Positions 38,618 to 50,233 are shown, counted from the first letter of the stretch. The stretch: 64,000 nucleotides of DNA from Caballeronia humi (GCF_001544475.1 NZ_FCNW02000001.1:434001-498000); one strand, 5' to 3'. Numbers and translations: made by a program. Notes: generated by a model not told the origin, from the letters alone.

Positions 38618-39514
38618 ATGCGCATCATCCTGATCACCGGCATCTCCGGTTCCGGCAAGTCCGTCGCATTGAACGCCCTCGAAGACGGCGGCTACTACTG
38701 CGTCGACAACCTGCCGCCGCGCTTTCTGCCCGAGCTCGCGCGATATCTCGAAGGCGAAGGCCAGACGCGCCTCGCCGTCGCGATCGACGCGCGTTCCAGC
38801 ATCTCGCTCGACGAAGTCCCCGCGATCATCGACGATCTCTCCCGCGCCTTCGACCTGCGCGTCCTGTTTCTCAACGCCAGCACGCAGTCGTTGATCCAGC
38901 GTTTTTCCGAGACACGCCGACGCCATCCCCTCTCGGGGTCGCCCGTGCACGACGCCGACGTCGGCCTCTTGACCTCGCTCGCCGAAGCCATCGAGCGCGA
39001 ACGCGAACTCGTCGCCGGACTTGCTGAATTCGGCCATCAGATCGACACGAGCAATCTGCGCGCGAACGTGCTGCGCGCGTGGGTGAAGAGCTTCATCGAG
39101 CAGGAAGCGGCGGGGCTCACGCTGATGTTCGAGTCGTTCGGATTCAAGCGCGGCGTGCCGCTCGACGCTGACTTTGTCTTCGATGTCCGCACGCTGCCGA
39201 ACCCGTACTACGATCGGGAATTGCGGCCGCTGACGGGGCTCGACCAGCCGGTCATCGAATATTTATCGGCGCAGCCGATGGTGCACCAGATGATCGACGA
39301 CATCGGCACCTTCATCGCCAAGTGGCTGCCGCAGTTTCGGGACGACAACCGCAGCTATCTCACGGTTGCGATCGGTTGCACGGGCGGGCAGCATCGCTCG
39401 GTTTTCATCGCCCAGGCGCTCGCCGCGCGCTTCGGCGACAAGGCGAATGTGATCGTGCGGCATCGCGACGCGCCCATCGCGGTCGATGGCAACGCGGCGC
39501 CCACGCCAACCTGA
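38618..39514 (+). CDS. rapZ: RNase adapter protein RapZ
   Basis: 298 residues. Walker A in [18 protein letters not shown] at the N-terminus, a DNLPP segment near residue 29, and the C-terminal [17 protein letters not shown] near residue 257 typical of RapZ. In E. coli RapZ targets GlmZ sRNA to RNase E and controls amino-sugar synthesis. In this lineage the RNA partner is not established. Confidence 0.95.
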   Translation: MRIILITGISGSGKSVALNALEDGGYYCVDNLPPRFLPELARYLEGEGQTRLAVAIDARSSISLDEVPAIIDDLSRAFDLRVLFLNASTQSLIQRFSETRRRHPLSGSPVHDADVGLLTSLAEAIERERELVAGLAEFGHQIDTSNLRANVLRAWVKSFIEQEAAGLTLMFESFGFKRGVPLDADFVFDVRTLPNPYYDRELRPLTGLDQPVIEYLSAQPMVHQMIDDIGTFIAKWLPQFRDDNRSYLTVAIGCTGGQHRSVFIAQALAARFGDKANVIVRHRDAPIAVDGNAAPTPT

Positions 39515-39548
39515 TCGCCGGCGCGGCGATCAAAACCGGAGGCGCGCG

Positions 39549-40181
39549 ATGTCTTCCAATCCCATTCTCGCTGACTTGCCGCTGTTCCCGCTGCACACCG
39601 TGCTGTTCCCCGGCGGCCTCCTGCCGCTCAAGATCTTCGAAGCGCGCTATCTCGATATGGCGCGCGAGTGCCTGCGCGAAAAGACGCCGTTCGGCGTCTG
39701 TCTCCTGAAAAGCGGTAACGAGATTGCGTCGCCGGGCGATCCGTCGGTGCCGGAAAGCGTCGGTTGCCTCGCGGAAATCACAGAATGCGATGTCGATACG
39801 TTCGGCCTGCTGCTCGTGCAGGCGCGCGGGACGGAGCGTTTTCGCCTGTTGTCGCATCGGGTCGAGCCGAGCAATCTGATCGTCGGGATGGCGGAAACGA
39901 TCGGTGAGGATCAGCCGCTACAGGGCGTGGAAGCGCTCGCGAAGTTCGGCGCGTGCGCGGAAGTTCTGGAACGGATCATCGATACGATCAAGGCGCGCGA
40001 TCCTCAGAATCTTCCGTTCGCAGAGCCCTTTCTCTTCGACGATCCGACGTGGGTCTCAAATCGCCTCTCCGAAATCCTGCCGATTCCGATGCGCGCGCGA
40101 CAAAAGCTCATGGAATTAGACGACGCGTCGGCGCGTATCGACGTCGTGCATCACTATATGCAGCACCATCAGCTGCTTTAG
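39549..40181 (+). CDS. LON substrate-binding-domain protein
   Basis: 210 residues from ATG 39549. Only the N-terminal Lon substrate-binding (LAN) domain is present (LPLFPLHTVLFPGGLLPLKI, FEARYLDM); there is no AAA+ or protease domain. Such stand-alone LON proteins are common in proteobacteria; their role is unproven. The 3' end overlaps the convergent mutY gene by four bases. Confidence 0.88.
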   Translation: MSSNPILADLPLFPLHTVLFPGGLLPLKIFEARYLDMARECLREKTPFGVCLLKSGNEIASPGDPSVPESVGCLAEITECDVDTFGLLLVQARGTERFRLLSHRVEPSNLIVGMAETIGEDQPLQGVEALAKFGACAEVLERIIDTIKARDPQNLPFAEPFLFDDPTWVSNRLSEILPIPMRARQKLMELDDASARIDVVHHYMQHHQLL

Positions 40182-41239
40182 ATCAGCGAGCCTTGCAGGG
40201 CGTTGAGCAGCTTGCGCACCGGCGCGGGCAAGCCGAACGAATCGATGTCCGCGAGCGGCGCCCAGACGGTTTCGGCGTCCGCAGCCTGAATCAGCCGGCC
40301 CCGCGATTCCCCAAGACGCGGCTCGATATCCAGCTTGAAATGCGTGAAAGTGTGTGTGAGCGGCGAGAGGCGCTGCAACGCATCCGCCCCTCCGAAACTA
40401 TGCGCGACGGCCACAAGCGCCGCCTCATCGGCCGCTTCGGGCAGGCTCCAGAGGCCGCCCCAGATGCCCGTCGGCGGACGTTTTTCGAGCAGAACGGTGT
40501 CGCCTGACTTCAATACGAGCATCCACGTCTTGCGCGTTGGCACCGTTTTTTTGGGACGCGCCGCCGGCAGTTCGCGCTGACGCCCGGTCACGTTCGCCAC
40601 GCAATCGACTGCAAACGGACAGCGTGCGCAATCCGGCTTCCCGCGCACGCAAAGCGTCGCACCGAGATCCATCAGACCCTGGGTGTACGCGGTGACATCG
40701 TCCTTGTGCGCGGCGTCGGGCAATAGCGACTCGGCCAGCGTCCACATCGTGTTCTCCACGCGCTTTTCGCCCGGAAAGCCCTCGATGCCGAACACGCGCG
40801 CCAGCACGCGCTTCACATTGCCGTCCAGGATCGTCGCTCGCGCGCCGAACGCGAACGACGCGATTGCCGCCGCCGTTGAGCGCCCGATGCCTGGCAATTC
40901 GGCGAGTTCATCGACCGTTTGCGGGAAATGACCGCCGTACTCCGCCGATACGGCCTGCGCGCATCGATGCAGATTGCGCGCGCGCGAGTAGTAGCCGAGG
41001 CCGGCCCAGAGCGCCATCACGTCGTCGAGCGGCGCGGCGGCGAGCGCGTTGACATCGGGGAAACGGGCGAGAAAACGCGCGTAGTACGGAATCACCGTCG
41101 ACACCTGCGTCTGCTGCAGCATGATTTCCGATAGCCAGATCCAGTAGGGATCGCGTGTGTTTTGCCACGGCAGGTCGTGCCGGCCGTGGACGCGTTGCCA
41201 CGCGATCAGGTGCGTGGAGAAATCGGCGAGAGCGAGCAT
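40178..41239 (-). CDS. mutY: A/G-specific adenine DNA glycosylase
   Basis: 353 residues from ATG 41239. Catalytic Glu in WLSEIMLQQTQV, HhH-GPD motif LPGIGRSTAAAIASFAFG with the downstream catalytic Asp in TILDGNVKRV, and the 4Fe-4S cluster cysteines C-x6-C-x2-C-x5-C (CVRGKPDCARCPFAVDC). A C-terminal NUDIX-like domain recognises 8-oxoG. It removes A mispaired with 8-oxoG. It lies eight bases after mutM, so both GO-repair glycosylases share an operon. No clear Shine-Dalgarno precedes the ATG, consistent with coupling to mutM. Confidence 0.97.
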   Translation of the reverse strand: MLALADFSTHLIAWQRVHGRHDLPWQNTRDPYWIWLSEIMLQQTQVSTVIPYYARFLARFPDVNALAAAPLDDVMALWAGLGYYSRARNLHRCAQAVSAEYGGHFPQTVDELAELPGIGRSTAAAIASFAFGARATILDGNVKRVLARVFGIEGFPGEKRVENTMWTLAESLLPDAAHKDDVTAYTQGLMDLGATLCVRGKPDCARCPFAVDCVANVTGRQRELPAARPKKTVPTRKTWMLVLKSGDTVLLEKRPPTGIWGGLWSLPEAADEAALVAVAHSFGGADALQRLSPLTHTFTHFKLDIEPRLGESRGRLIQAADAETVWAPLADIDSFGLPAPVRKLLNALQGSLI

Positions 41240-41247
41240 CGGAGAAA

Positions 41248-42078
41248 TTAGCGTTGGCAGCGCGGACAAAAATACGTCGAGCGCTGGCCTTGAACGATTT
41301 GTTTGATCGCCGTGCCGCAGACGTGGCACGGCAGGCCGGCGCGATCATAGACGAAATAGTCGAGCTGGAAATAACCCGACTCGCCGTTGCTGCCGACGAA
41401 ATCGCGCAACGTGCTGCCGCCCTTCTCGATCGCGGCGGCGAGCGTCGTGCGCACGGCGTCGGCGAGCAGGTCGTAGCGCACGAGCGAGACGCGGCCGGCG
41501 GCGGTCGTCGGACGGATGCCGGCGCGAAACAGGCTCTCCGACGCATAAATATTTCCGACGCCGACGACGATTTCCCCCGCGAGCAGCGCCTGCTTGACCG
41601 AGACCTTCCGCCCGCGCGTGCGTCGAAACAGCAGCGCGCCTGAGAACTCCGGCGTGAACGGCTCGACGCCGAGACCCGCGAGCAGCGGATGATCGAGCAC
41701 GTCGCCGTCCTCGCGCGCGTGCCAGAGCACTGCGCCAAAACGTCGCGGATCGCGGAATCGGAGGATGAATTCGTCGAAAATCAGATCGATGTGATCGTGC
41801 TTGGCGGCGTCCGGCGGGCGCGGCACGTTGCGCAATACGCGCAGCGTTCCCGTCATGCCGAGATGCACGATCAGCCAGCCTTCGGCCGTCTCGAAAAGCA
41901 GATATTTGCCGCGCCGCTCGACCTTTTCGATTCTCAGAGACCCGAGCGTCTTCGCCAGATGCGGCGGAATCGGCCAGCGCAGCGCGGGCGTGCGCACTTC
42001 GACGCGTTCGACGCGCCTTCCCGCCACATACGGTTCGATCCCGCGGCGCGTGACTTCTACTTCGGGCAACTCTGGCAT
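41248..42078 (-). CDS. mutM: Formamidopyrimidine-DNA glycosylase
   Basis: 276 residues from ATG 42078. MPELPEVE gives the catalytic Pro2 and Glu3; the catalytic Lys lies in [11 protein letters not shown]. The C-terminal zinc finger [10 protein letters not shown]...CPRC is complete. It excises 8-oxoguanine and Fapy lesions. Upstream frames extending to 42252 are not part of the gene because mature MutM must start with Pro. It is followed directly by mutY and is divergent from the TPR gene. Confidence 0.97.
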   Translation of the reverse strand: MPELPEVEVTRRGIEPYVAGRRVERVEVRTPALRWPIPPHLAKTLGSLRIEKVERRGKYLLFETAEGWLIVHLGMTGTLRVLRNVPRPPDAAKHDHIDLIFDEFILRFRDPRRFGAVLWHAREDGDVLDHPLLAGLGVEPFTPEFSGALLFRRTRGRKVSVKQALLAGEIVVGVGNIYASESLFRAGIRPTTAAGRVSLVRYDLLADAVRTTLAAAIEKGGSTLRDFVGSNGESGYFQLDYFVYDRAGLPCHVCGTAIKQIVQGQRSTYFCPRCQR

Positions 42079-42175
42079 TGTTTCGTTGGTCTGCAACTTG
42101 CTGGGCGAAGTGCCCGCTTTGTGCCTGTATTGTAGCGACCGCGTTACAATCGACTGAAACATCGACTGGAATTCC

Positions 42176-44044
42176 ATGAACTTGTTCGTCACGAAGCTGT
42201 TCTCCAAGCGGACGGCCGCGCTCGCGGATGGCGGGACGCCGTTTACGCGCATCGCAGGCGCCGTCGCGCTCGCGGTTGTTGCCTTCGCTTTCGTGCCCGC
42301 CTGCGCGCAAAATCCGCCGCAGCCCCGGGCACAGAATCAAACCCCCGCTCCCGCCCCCGACGATCAGGCCGTCAGCGCCGCCGACCTGCTGACCGCGCCG
42401 ACGACCGCGAAGGAATCGCAGGACCTCCCCGGCATCGCGCTTTCGAGCCAGATCGTGTTTCAGGTGCTGGCCGCCGAAGTAGCGCTGCAGCGTGGCCAGC
42501 CCGCCCCCGCGTACCAGACCTATCTCTCGCTCGCCCGCGACACGCACGACCCGCGTTTCGCCCAGCGCGCAACTGAGATCGCGATCGGCGCGCAGAGCCC
42601 GAACGATGCACTGACCGCCGTTCAGTTGTGGCAGCAGTTCGCGCCGCATTCGGATCGCGCGGCGCAGTTGAGCGCGTCGCTTCTGATCGTGTCCGGCAAG
42701 CCCGACGATGCCAAGCCGATCCTCGAACGCGAACTCGCGAAGGTGCCCGAAGGGCAGCGCGCCGACGCCATCCTTTCGCTGCAGTCGCTGCTGTCGCGCG
42801 GGCCGAACCGCGTTGGCGGGCTGAACGTGCTCAAGGACCTGACAAAGAACGACTTGCAGCGCCCTGAAACGCAGCTCGCAATCGCGCGCCAGCAACTGCT
42901 CGCCGACGATCAGCCGGGCGCGAAGGCATCGCTCGAAAAGGCGCTCCAACTGAAGCCGGACTACCTGCCCGCCGCGCTGACGCTCGCGCGCATGGGTCCG
43001 GAGGAGCGCAAGGAAGGCATCGCGTCGTTTGAGAAATACGTCGAGAAGAATCCGAAGTCGCACGACGCGCGGCTCGCGCTCGCGCAGTTGTATCTGTCGT
43101 CCGATCGGCTCGACGATGCGCAAAAGCAGTTCGAAATCATGCGCAAGAACGATCCGAAGGACCTGACGCCGCTGATGGCGCTCGCCCTGATCAACATCCA
43201 GAAAAAGCAATTGGACAAGGCGCAGGACTATCTGAACCAGTACGCGAAGACCGCCGAAAGCACGCCCGGTGCGGATCCCGGACAGGCTTATATTTATCTC
43301 GCGCAATTGTCGCTGGAACAGAAGAACGACGCTGCCGCGAGCCAGTGGCTCGACAAGATTCCGCACACGAGCCAGCAGTATCTGCCCGCGCAGATCACGC
43401 GCGCGCAGCTGCTCGCGAAGCAGGGCAAGGTCGACGAAGCGCGTCAGTTGCTTGCGAATCTGCAAAGCTCCGATCCGCGCGACATCGCTCAACTTGCACG
43501 CACCGACGCCGCGCTGCTCTTCGAAGCAAAGCGCTATCCGGAAGCCGAGGCAAATCTGGCGAAGGCTTCTGCCGCGTTCCCCGACGATCCCGATCTCACC
43601 TACGACTACGCGATGGCCGCCGAAAAGAACGGTCATTACGACGTGATGGAAGCGCAGTTGCGCAATCTGATGCGCACGCAGCCAGACAATCCGCAGGCCT
43701 ACAACGCACTCGGCTATTCGCTAGTGGACCGGAACCAGCGGGTCGAGGAAGCGGTGAAGCTGATCGAGAAGGCGGTCGCGCTCGCGCCGAACGACGCGTT
43801 CATCATGGACAGCCTCGGCTGGGCCAAATTCCGCCAGGGCAATTCGGCGGAGGCCGCGAAGATCCTGAGACAGGCGTACGACCTGCAGCCGAACGCCGAA
43901 ATCGGCGCGCATCTGGGCGAAGTGCAATGGAAGTCGGGCCAGCAGGATCAGGCGCGCGCGACATGGCGACAGGCGCAAAAGCTTGAACCGGACAACGACA
44001 CGCTCGTCAAAACGCTCAAACGACTTCAGGTGAACGATCTTTGA
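42176..44044 (+). CDS. Tetratricopeptide-repeat protein
   Basis: 622 residues with an N-terminal signal-like hydrophobic segment ([16 protein letters not shown], about residues 27-42), then a long series of TPR-like helices to the C-terminus. The C-terminal repeats [16 protein letters not shown] and [20 protein letters not shown] are recognisable TPR units. A Cys in the VPACA position might make it a lipoprotein. Probably a periplasmic or membrane-bound scaffold. It overlaps lolB by one base (TGATG), suggesting a shared envelope-related role. Two copies of ATCGACTG (42149 and 42161) lie in its 5' region. Confidence 0.85.
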   Translation: MNLFVTKLFSKRTAALADGGTPFTRIAGAVALAVVAFAFVPACAQNPPQPRAQNQTPAPAPDDQAVSAADLLTAPTTAKESQDLPGIALSSQIVFQVLAAEVALQRGQPAPAYQTYLSLARDTHDPRFAQRATEIAIGAQSPNDALTAVQLWQQFAPHSDRAAQLSASLLIVSGKPDDAKPILERELAKVPEGQRADAILSLQSLLSRGPNRVGGLNVLKDLTKNDLQRPETQLAIARQQLLADDQPGAKASLEKALQLKPDYLPAALTLARMGPEERKEGIASFEKYVEKNPKSHDARLALAQLYLSSDRLDDAQKQFEIMRKNDPKDLTPLMALALINIQKKQLDKAQDYLNQYAKTAESTPGADPGQAYIYLAQLSLEQKNDAAASQWLDKIPHTSQQYLPAQITRAQLLAKQGKVDEARQLLANLQSSDPRDIAQLARTDAALLFEAKRYPEAEANLAKASAAFPDDPDLTYDYAMAAEKNGHYDVMEAQLRNLMRTQPDNPQAYNALGYSLVDRNQRVEEAVKLIEKAVALAPNDAFIMDSLGWAKFRQGNSAEAAKILRQAYDLQPNAEIGAHLGEVQWKSGQQDQARATWRQAQKLEPDNDTLVKTLKRLQVNDL

Positions 44045-44670
44045 TGGCATTCAATTTTTTCGCCGGCGCGCCGCTTCGCCGCGGCGCGCTCACGCTGGCG
44101 GCCGCGTCCGCCGTCCTGCTCTCCGCCTGCGCGACCAAGCCGAACGTCCCGAATACGACGAACGCCGCGACCTCGATCACGGCACAGACGAGCCGCGCGT
44201 ATCACGGACGTTTCGCCGTCCAGTACAACGACCAGTACGGCAAGCAGCGCAACGCATACGGCAACTTCGACTGGCAGGAAACGGGCGATACGGTCACGTT
44301 GCAACTGCGTGATCCGCTTGGGCAGACGCTCGCCATCGTGACGTCGTCGCCTTCATCGGCGACGCTGGAATTGCCGAATCGCCAGCCGGTGAACGCCGAA
44401 AATGTCTCCGACTTGATGCAGAGTACGCTCGGGTTCGCGCTGCCGGTCGAGGGGCTGAGGTACTGGCTGCAGCCTTCCGCAGCGCCGACCTCGCGCGCCA
44501 AGACCACGATGGACTCATCGTCCGGTAATGGGCATCTGAAGGAAATCAAGCAGGACGGCTGGACGATCGACTATCTGGCCTACGCCGACGCGCCCGCCAC
44601 GGGCGTCAAGCGCGTGAACCTCACGCGCAACGATCCGCCGCTCGACATCAAGCTCGTGATCGATCAGTAA
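44044..44670 (+). CDS. lolB: Outer-membrane lipoprotein LolB
   Basis: 208 residues from ATG 44044. A lipobox LLSAC is at about residues 22-26, giving a signal II peptide, followed by a LolB beta-barrel-like domain ([28 protein letters not shown]). LolB accepts lipoproteins from LolA and inserts them in the outer membrane. In beta-proteobacteria lolB sits next to ispE, as here. Translationally coupled to the TPR gene. Confidence 0.93.
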   Translation: MAFNFFAGAPLRRGALTLAAASAVLLSACATKPNVPNTTNAATSITAQTSRAYHGRFAVQYNDQYGKQRNAYGNFDWQETGDTVTLQLRDPLGQTLAIVTSSPSSATLELPNRQPVNAENVSDLMQSTLGFALPVEGLRYWLQPSAAPTSRAKTTMDSSSGNGHLKEIKQDGWTIDYLAYADAPATGVKRVNLTRNDPPLDIKLVIDQ

Positions 44671-44683
44671 CCTGGTCCTACGC

Positions 44684-45565
44684 ATGTCCTCATCGATCGA
44701 ATCGCTTCGCGACTGCCTCGCGCCCGCGAAGCTGAATCTCTTCCTGCACATCACCGGCCGTCGTCCGGACGGCTATCACGCGCTGCAGACGGTGTTCCAG
44801 CTCCTCGACTGGGGCGACACGCTTCACTTCACGCGTCGCGACGACGGCATGATCACGCGCAAGACGGATGTGCCGGGCGTGCCCGAAGCCAGCGACCTCG
44901 TCGTTCGGGCCGCGCGCCTGCTGCAAACGCATACGGGAAGCAAATACGGCGTCGAGATCGAAATCGACAAGCGGCTTCCGATGGGCGCAGGCCTCGGCGG
45001 AGGCAGTTCTGACGCGGCAACGACACTTTTGGCGTTGAATCGACTCTGGGGCGTTGACCTGCCGCGCGCGACGCTGCAGAATCTCGCCCTGCAACTCGGC
45101 GCGGACGTACCGTTTTTTGTTTTCGGGCAGAATGCATTTGCAGAAGGAGTGGGCGAAACGCTTCAGGCAGTCGAGCTGCCGAAACGCTGGTTCCTGGTGG
45201 TGACTCCTGCGGTCCATGTCCCAACCGCTGAGATTTTTTCTGAGAAAGCGTTGACAAGGGACTCAAAAGTCCTCACAATGACGGACTTTCTTGCACAACA
45301 TAGTTCTGACACAGATTGGCCCGAGAGCTTCGGCCGAAATGACATGCAGGCAGTTGTCGCAGAAAAGTACGCGGAAGTTGCGATGGTGCTCGAGTGGTTT
45401 TCGAATCTTGCACCGGCGCGAATGACCGGATCTGGAGCAAGCGTGTTTGCTGCTTTTCGTAGCAGAGCCGAAGCGGAGATGGCACAAGCCAAACTCCCGG
45501 CAAGCTGGAAAAGCAAAGTAACCGGCAGCCTGGATTCTCATCCTCTCTTCGCTTTCGCGTCATAA
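44684..45565 (+). CDS. ispE: 4-diphosphocytidyl-2-C-methyl-D-erythritol kinase
   Basis: 293 residues. GHMP kinase: [20 protein letters not shown] at the N-terminus, [23 protein letters not shown] loop near residue 100, and [13 protein letters not shown] near residue 245. MEP isoprenoid pathway. The 3' third has lower GC than the 5' part. Followed within 60 bp by tRNA-Gln and prs, the usual beta-proteobacterial order. Confidence 0.96.
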   Translation: MSSSIESLRDCLAPAKLNLFLHITGRRPDGYHALQTVFQLLDWGDTLHFTRRDDGMITRKTDVPGVPEASDLVVRAARLLQTHTGSKYGVEIEIDKRLPMGAGLGGGSSDAATTLLALNRLWGVDLPRATLQNLALQLGADVPFFVFGQNAFAEGVGETLQAVELPKRWFLVVTPAVHVPTAEIFSEKALTRDSKVLTMTDFLAQHSSDTDWPESFGRNDMQAVVAEKYAEVAMVLEWFSNLAPARMTGSGASVFAAFRSRAEAEMAQAKLPASWKSKVTGSLDSHPLFAFAS

Positions 45566-45619
45566 GGTTTTGTTTTGTCGGGTTGTCCTACACTCCCCGG
45601 CAAGGCTCAAAGTTAGTGT

Positions 45620-45696
45620 AGGGGAGTCGCCAAGTTGGTCAAGGCACCGGATTTTGATTCCGGCATGCGAGGGTTCGAGTCCTTCCTCCCCTGCCA
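45620..45696 (+). tRNA. tRNA-Gln (anticodon TTG)
   Basis: 77 nt including encoded CCA. The acceptor stem pairs AGGGGAG with CTCCCCT. The anticodon arm is CCGGA-TTTTGAT-TCCGG, with anticodon TTG at 45654-45656. The T arm has GGTTCGAGTCC. It lies between ispE and prs. Confidence 0.95.
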
Positions 45697-45743
45697 TAAT
45701 TTCTCGCGTTTTTCCTCTCGCCCCCAGCCCGAACAGGTGCACG

Positions 45744-46697
45744 ATGAGCAGTGACGGCCTGATGGTTTTTACTGGCAACGCGAATCCCGCGCTTGCACAG
45801 GAAGTCGTCAAAATCCTTGGAATTCCTCTCGGCAAAGCGATGGTAAGCCGTTTCTCCGACGGCGAAATCATGGTCGAGATTCAGGAAAACGTCCGAGGCA
45901 AGGACGCGTTCGTTTTGCAGTCCACCTGCGCCCCGACGAACGACAACCTGATGGAACTGATGATCATGGTCGATGCGCTCAAGCGCGCATCCGCTGGCCG
46001 GATCACCGCAGCCATCCCCTATTTTGGTTATGCGCGTCAGGATCGCCGGCCGCGTTCGGCGCGAGTCGCCATCTCGGCCAAGGTCGTGGCGAACATGCTG
46101 GAAATCGCCGGCGTCGATCGCGTCATTACGATGGACCTTCACGCCGACCAGATTCAAGGCTTCTTCGACATCCCGGTCGACAACATCTACGCAACGCCCG
46201 TGCTGCTCGGCGACTTGCGCAAGCAGAGTCACGAAGATCTGCTGGTGGTGTCGCCGGACGTGGGCGGCGTGGTTCGCGCCCGAGCACTGGCGAAGCAACT
46301 GAACACCGATCTCGCGATCATCGACAAGCGTCGCCCGAAGGCGAACGTCGCTGAAGTGATGAACATCATCGGTGAAGTGGAAGGCCGCACGTGCGTGATC
46401 ATGGACGACATGGTCGATACCGCCGGCACGCTCTGCAAGGCAGCACAGGTTTTGAAGCAACGCGGAGCGAAGCAGGTTTTTGCGTACGCAACGCACCCCG
46501 TTCTCTCGGGTGGCGCGGGCGAACGGATCGCGGCATCGGAACTCGACGAACTCGTCGTCACCGACACGATTCCGCTCTCCGCCGAATCGCTGGCATGCAA
46601 GAAAATTCGCCTGCTGTCGAGCGCGGGACTCCTCGCGGAGACCTTCTCGCGTATCCGGCGCGGCGACTCGGTGATGTCGCTCTTCGCCGAAAGTTAA
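45744..46697 (+). CDS. prs: Ribose-phosphate pyrophosphokinase
   Basis: 317 residues from ATG 45744, preceded by AGGTG; a longer open frame runs through tRNA-Gln and is rejected. Key segments are [30 protein letters not shown] and the PRPP-binding loop [15 protein letters not shown] near residue 220. It makes PRPP from ribose-5-P and ATP for nucleotide and histidine synthesis. Ends at a strong terminator. Confidence 0.98.
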   Translation: MSSDGLMVFTGNANPALAQEVVKILGIPLGKAMVSRFSDGEIMVEIQENVRGKDAFVLQSTCAPTNDNLMELMIMVDALKRASAGRITAAIPYFGYARQDRRPRSARVAISAKVVANMLEIAGVDRVITMDLHADQIQGFFDIPVDNIYATPVLLGDLRKQSHEDLLVVSPDVGGVVRARALAKQLNTDLAIIDKRRPKANVAEVMNIIGEVEGRTCVIMDDMVDTAGTLCKAAQVLKQRGAKQVFAYATHPVLSGGAGERIAASELDELVVTDTIPLSAESLACKKIRLLSSAGLLAETFSRIRRGDSVMSLFAES

Positions 46698-46711
46698 AAG
46701 AATTGGCACTG

Positions 46712-46737
46712 ACGCGAAGCTCCAGCTTCGCGTTTTT
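46712..46737 (+). terminator. Intrinsic terminator of prs
   Basis: ACGCGAAGCT/AGCTTCGCGT, an 8-10-bp stem with a very short loop, followed by five T residues, 15 bp after the stop. Confidence 0.88.
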
Positions 46738-46847
46738 GCGTGATCGGCGCGAACGGACGAAGGTTCGTGCCGTTGCTCTTGGGGCTGTCACTTAACGAAT
46801 AGCCTCGTTTTCACTGCCTGGTCGCGGGCAGCTTATGGAGTTGAATC

Positions 46848-47474
46848 ATGAAAGTAGTCGCTTTCGAGCGTAATTTGCAAGGTACGGGTGCGAGCCGCCG
46901 CCTGCGTAACTCGGGCAAGACCCCGGGCATCGTATATGGCGCCGACAAAGACACACAACTGGTCGAACTCGACCACAACGCGCTTTGGCACGCGCTGAAG
47001 AAAGAAGTGTTCCATTCGTCGATTCTCGACCTGGAAGTGGGCGGCAAGGCGCAGCAGGTTCTCCTGCGCGACGTGCAATACCACCCGTTCAAGCAGATGG
47101 TTCTGCACGTGGACTTCCAGCGCGTCGATTCGAAGAAGAAGCTGCACACCAAGGTGCCGCTGCACTTCTTGAATCAGGAAACGAATCCGGCCGTCAAGCT
47201 GTCGGGCGCTGTGATCTCGCACGTGATCAACGAACTCGAAGTCGAATGCCTGCCGGGCGACCTGCCGGAATTCATCGAAGTCGATCTGGCGAACATCGAA
47301 GCCGGTCAAACGATGCACGCCAAGGACATCACACTGCCGAAGGGCGTCGAGCTCGTCGCTCACCTCGAAGCGGAAAATCCGGTTCTCGCCTCGGCGACGA
47401 TTCCGGCCGCCGTGGTGTCGGATGCATCGGCTGGCGGTGCTGCAGCAGGCGAAGGCGAAACGCCCGCAGCGTAA
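46848..47474 (+). CDS. rplY: 50S ribosomal protein L25 (general stress protein Ctc type)
   Basis: 208 residues, the long CTC form: an N-terminal L25 domain binding 5S rRNA (about 1-92) and a C-terminal TL5-like beta domain, ending in an Ala/Gly/Glu-rich tail. GGAG precedes the ATG. It lies between prs and pth, each separated by terminators. Confidence 0.97.
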   Translation: MKVVAFERNLQGTGASRRLRNSGKTPGIVYGADKDTQLVELDHNALWHALKKEVFHSSILDLEVGGKAQQVLLRDVQYHPFKQMVLHVDFQRVDSKKKLHTKVPLHFLNQETNPAVKLSGAVISHVINELEVECLPGDLPEFIEVDLANIEAGQTMHAKDITLPKGVELVAHLEAENPVLASATIPAAVVSDASAGGAAAGEGETPAA

Positions 47475-47530
47475 GTTTTCGCTGAGAAAAGCCTATCCTC
47501 TCGAACCGTTCGCAAGAACGGGACGACGTG

Positions 47531-47565
47531 ACCCGCCGGTGCTCGCGCTCCGGCGGGTTTTTTTT
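47531..47565 (+). terminator. Intrinsic terminator of rplY
   Basis: ACCCGCCGG/CCGGCGGGT stem with a ten-base loop, followed by a run of about eight T residues. Confidence 0.92.
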
Positions 47566-47606
47566 CGCACCATTTCAGGCGGGCGCTTCGCTCGCAACGA
47601 CTCGAC

Positions 47607-48209
47607 ATGATCAAGCTGATCGTCGGCCTCGGCAATCCGGGCGCCGAGTACACCGCCACGCGACACAACGCCGGCTTCTGGTTCGTCGACCAGTTCGCCC
47701 GCGACGCCGGCGCAAGCCTGCGCGATGAACGGCGCTTTCACGGTCACTACGGCAAGGGACGTCTGAACGGGCACGAAGTCCATTTGCTCGAACCGCAGAC
47801 GTTCATGAACCGCTCGGGGCAATCGGTCGTCGCGGTGGCGCAGTTTTTCAAGATTCTGCCCGACGAAATTCTCGTCGCGCACGATGAGCTCGATCTGCCG
47901 CCCGGCACCGTCAAGATGAAGCTCGGCGGCGGGAGCGGCGGGCATAACGGGCTGAAGGACATTTCCGCGCATCTGTCGTCGCAGCAGTATTGGCGTCTGC
48001 GGATCGGGATCGGGCATCCGCGCGATCTGATTCCCGAAGGTTCGCGCGCGGGCGCGAAGCCCGATGTCGCCAATTTCGTGCTCAAGCCGCCGCGCCGCGA
48101 GGAGCAGGAGCCGATCGACCAGTCGATCGAGCGCGCGCTCGCAGTGATGCCGTTCGTCGTCGCTGGCGAGACCGAGCGCGCGGTGATGAACCTGCATCGC
48201 AATTCCTGA
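47607..48209 (+). CDS. pth: Peptidyl-tRNA hydrolase
   Basis: 200 residues. [20 protein letters not shown] carries the catalytic His and Asn. FMNRSGQSV and the GHNGLKDI signature are intact. It rescues peptidyl-tRNA released prematurely from ribosomes. The start is 42 bp past the rplY terminator. Confidence 0.97.
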   Translation: MIKLIVGLGNPGAEYTATRHNAGFWFVDQFARDAGASLRDERRFHGHYGKGRLNGHEVHLLEPQTFMNRSGQSVVAVAQFFKILPDEILVAHDELDLPPGTVKMKLGGGSGGHNGLKDISAHLSSQQYWRLRIGIGHPRDLIPEGSRAGAKPDVANFVLKPPRREEQEPIDQSIERALAVMPFVVAGETERAVMNLHRNS

Positions 48210-48229
48210 CACCTCTTTCGGAGCCGCCT

Positions 48230-49300
48230 GTGAGCCGTTTCTGGAGCGATATCGTCCATCGACTGACGCCGTATGTGCCGGGCGAACAGCCCGCGCTGGC
48301 GCATCCCATCAAGCTCAATACGAACGAAAATCCGTATCCGCCGTCGCCGCGCGTCGTCGAGGCGATTCGGCGCGAGCTGGGCGACACCGGCGAGACGCTG
48401 CGAAAATATCCCGATCCGACCGCCCGCGCGCTGCGCGAGACAGTCGCCGCGCATCATGGGCTGCGTATCGAGCAGGTATTTGCGGGCAACGGTTCTGATG
48501 AAGTGCTCGCGCACGTGTTTCAGGCTCTCCTGAAGCACGACAAGCCCATCCGTTTCCCCGATATCACCTACAGCTTCTATCCGGTCTACGCGCAGTTGTA
48601 CGGCGTGGCGTTCGATGCGATCCCGCTGAACGCGGAGTTCGGCATCGATATCGACGACTATCGGGCGGACGGTGGTGCTGTGCTCTTGCCGAATCCGAAC
48701 GCGCCGACGGGCCGTGCGTTGTCGCTCGCCGAGATTGAAGCATTGCTAGAGACGAATCCCGATTCACCGGTCGTGATCGACGAGGCGTATGTCGATTTCG
48801 GTGCTGAATCGGCGGTCAAGCTGATCGATCAATATCCGAATCTGCTCGTCGTGCAGACGTTGTCGAAAGCGCGCTCGCTCGCCGGAATGCGCGTGGGTTT
48901 CGCATTCGGCGATGCCGCGCTGATCGAAGCGCTGACCCGCGTGAAGGACAGCTTCAACTCATATCCGCTCGATCGGCTGGCGCAAGCGGCGGGAATCGCG
49001 GCTTATGAAGACGACGTGTGGTTCCGCGAAACCTGCGCGAAAGTGATCGCTTGTCGCGATCGTCTGACGGGCGAGTTGCAGGCGTTAGGCTTCGAGGTCG
49101 TGCCGTCGGCGGCAAATTTCCTGTTCGCTCGCCATCCGGCGCACGATGCCTCAACGATTGCTGCGTCGCTGAAAGAGAGGGAGATTTTTGTGCGGCACTT
49201 CAAGTTGCCGCGCATCGACCAGCATTTGCGCATTTCCATCGGCACTGATGCCGAATGCGAGGCGCTCATCGGCGCGTTACGTGCGGTGATCGTCGGTTAA
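48230..49300 (+). CDS. hisC: Histidinol-phosphate aminotransferase
   Basis: 356 residues from GTG 48230, chosen because GGAG lies eight bases upstream; a longer frame through pth is spurious. Class I/II PLP aminotransferase: [31 protein letters not shown] and PLP lysine in [15 protein letters not shown] near residue 217. It converts imidazole acetol-P plus Glu to histidinol-P. It is separate from the main his operon (not in this window), so it may be a second aromatic/histidinol aminotransferase copy. Confidence 0.95.
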   Translation: MSRFWSDIVHRLTPYVPGEQPALAHPIKLNTNENPYPPSPRVVEAIRRELGDTGETLRKYPDPTARALRETVAAHHGLRIEQVFAGNGSDEVLAHVFQALLKHDKPIRFPDITYSFYPVYAQLYGVAFDAIPLNAEFGIDIDDYRADGGAVLLPNPNAPTGRALSLAEIEALLETNPDSPVVIDEAYVDFGAESAVKLIDQYPNLLVVQTLSKARSLAGMRVGFAFGDAALIEALTRVKDSFNSYPLDRLAQAAGIAAYEDDVWFRETCAKVIACRDRLTGELQALGFEVVPSAANFLFARHPAHDASTIAASLKEREIFVRHFKLPRIDQHLRISIGTDAECEALIGALRAVIVG

Positions 49301-49307
49301 GCGCGCG

Positions 49308-49568
<261 letters not shown>

Positions 49569-49623
49569 TTACTCTCAATAAGCGACAAATGGCCCGCTCC
49601 CTTAAAAGCGGGCCCCCGCGCGC

Positions 49624-50127
49624 TCAAGGCGTCGCGGCGTCGCGCGCGATCGGGCCGACCTTGTCGATCAGGCGCTTCTCGACCGACGGAAATACGAACT
49701 TGCTGACATCGCCGCCCAACTGAGCGATTTCACGCACGATCGTGCCCGAAATAAACTGATACTGATCCGACGGCGTCATGAACATCGTTTCCACGTCCGG
49801 CAGCAGATAACGGTTCATCCCCGCCATCTGAAACTCGTACTCGAAATCGGAGACGGCCCGCAAGCCGCGCACGATCACGCGCGCGTTATTCTTCCTCACG
49901 AAATCCTTCAATAGCCCTTTGAAACTCATCACCTGCACGTTCGGATAGTGTCCGAGCACGTCGTGGGCGATGTCGAGGCGCTCCTGAAGATCGAAAAACG
50001 GCTTTTTGGCGCGGCTGTCTGCGACACCTACGACCAGCGTATCGAAAATGCTCGACGCGCGCCGGACGAGGTCTTCATGTCCGCGCGTCAGCGGGTCGAA
50101 CGTTCCCGGGTACACGGCGACTACCAT
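49624..50127 (-). CDS. coaD: Phosphopantetheine adenylyltransferase
   Basis: 167 residues. [19 protein letters not shown] contains the T-x-GH nucleotidyltransferase motif; [20 protein letters not shown] and the C-terminal [20 protein letters not shown] are typical. Catalyses the penultimate step of CoA synthesis. It follows rsmD, a conserved pairing. Confidence 0.97.
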   Translation of the reverse strand: MVVAVYPGTFDPLTRGHEDLVRRASSIFDTLVVGVADSRAKKPFFDLQERLDIAHDVLGHYPNVQVMSFKGLLKDFVRKNNARVIVRGLRAVSDFEYEFQMAGMNRYLLPDVETMFMTPSDQYQFISGTIVREIAQLGGDVSKFVFPSVEKRLIDKVGPIARDAATP

Positions 50128-50233
50128 GGGGCTTCTCCTCTTATGGTGACATTGGGCCGCCCGGCCGCATCGGCTAGCGCAGCCCGGCGGGTCGCCCGGT
50201 CAAGAGCCCGGTGCGTTATTTTTGGAACGCGCA

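Noticed and set aside
42149..42168. Direct repeat ATCGACTG x2 before the TPR gene
   Set aside because: Only eight bases, and no known regulator site; kept as a note in the gene entry.
41345..43636. 763-codon minus-strand ORF running through the TPR gene and mutM
   Set aside because: Shadow frame; the real minus-strand gene here is mutM with its obligatory MPELPEVE start at 42078.
45570..45743. N-terminal extension of prs
   Set aside because: It would translate through tRNA-Gln; the PRPP synthetase homology begins at 45744 with a ribosome-binding site.
47990..48229. N-terminal extension of hisC
   Set aside because: It overlaps pth out of frame; HisC homology and a Shine-Dalgarno support GTG 48230.
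49591..49614. GGCCCGCT/AGCGGGCC hairpin as coaD terminator
   Set aside because: The stem is good, but no T-run follows on the minus strand and ferredoxin lies immediately downstream, so it is more likely an internal hairpin.
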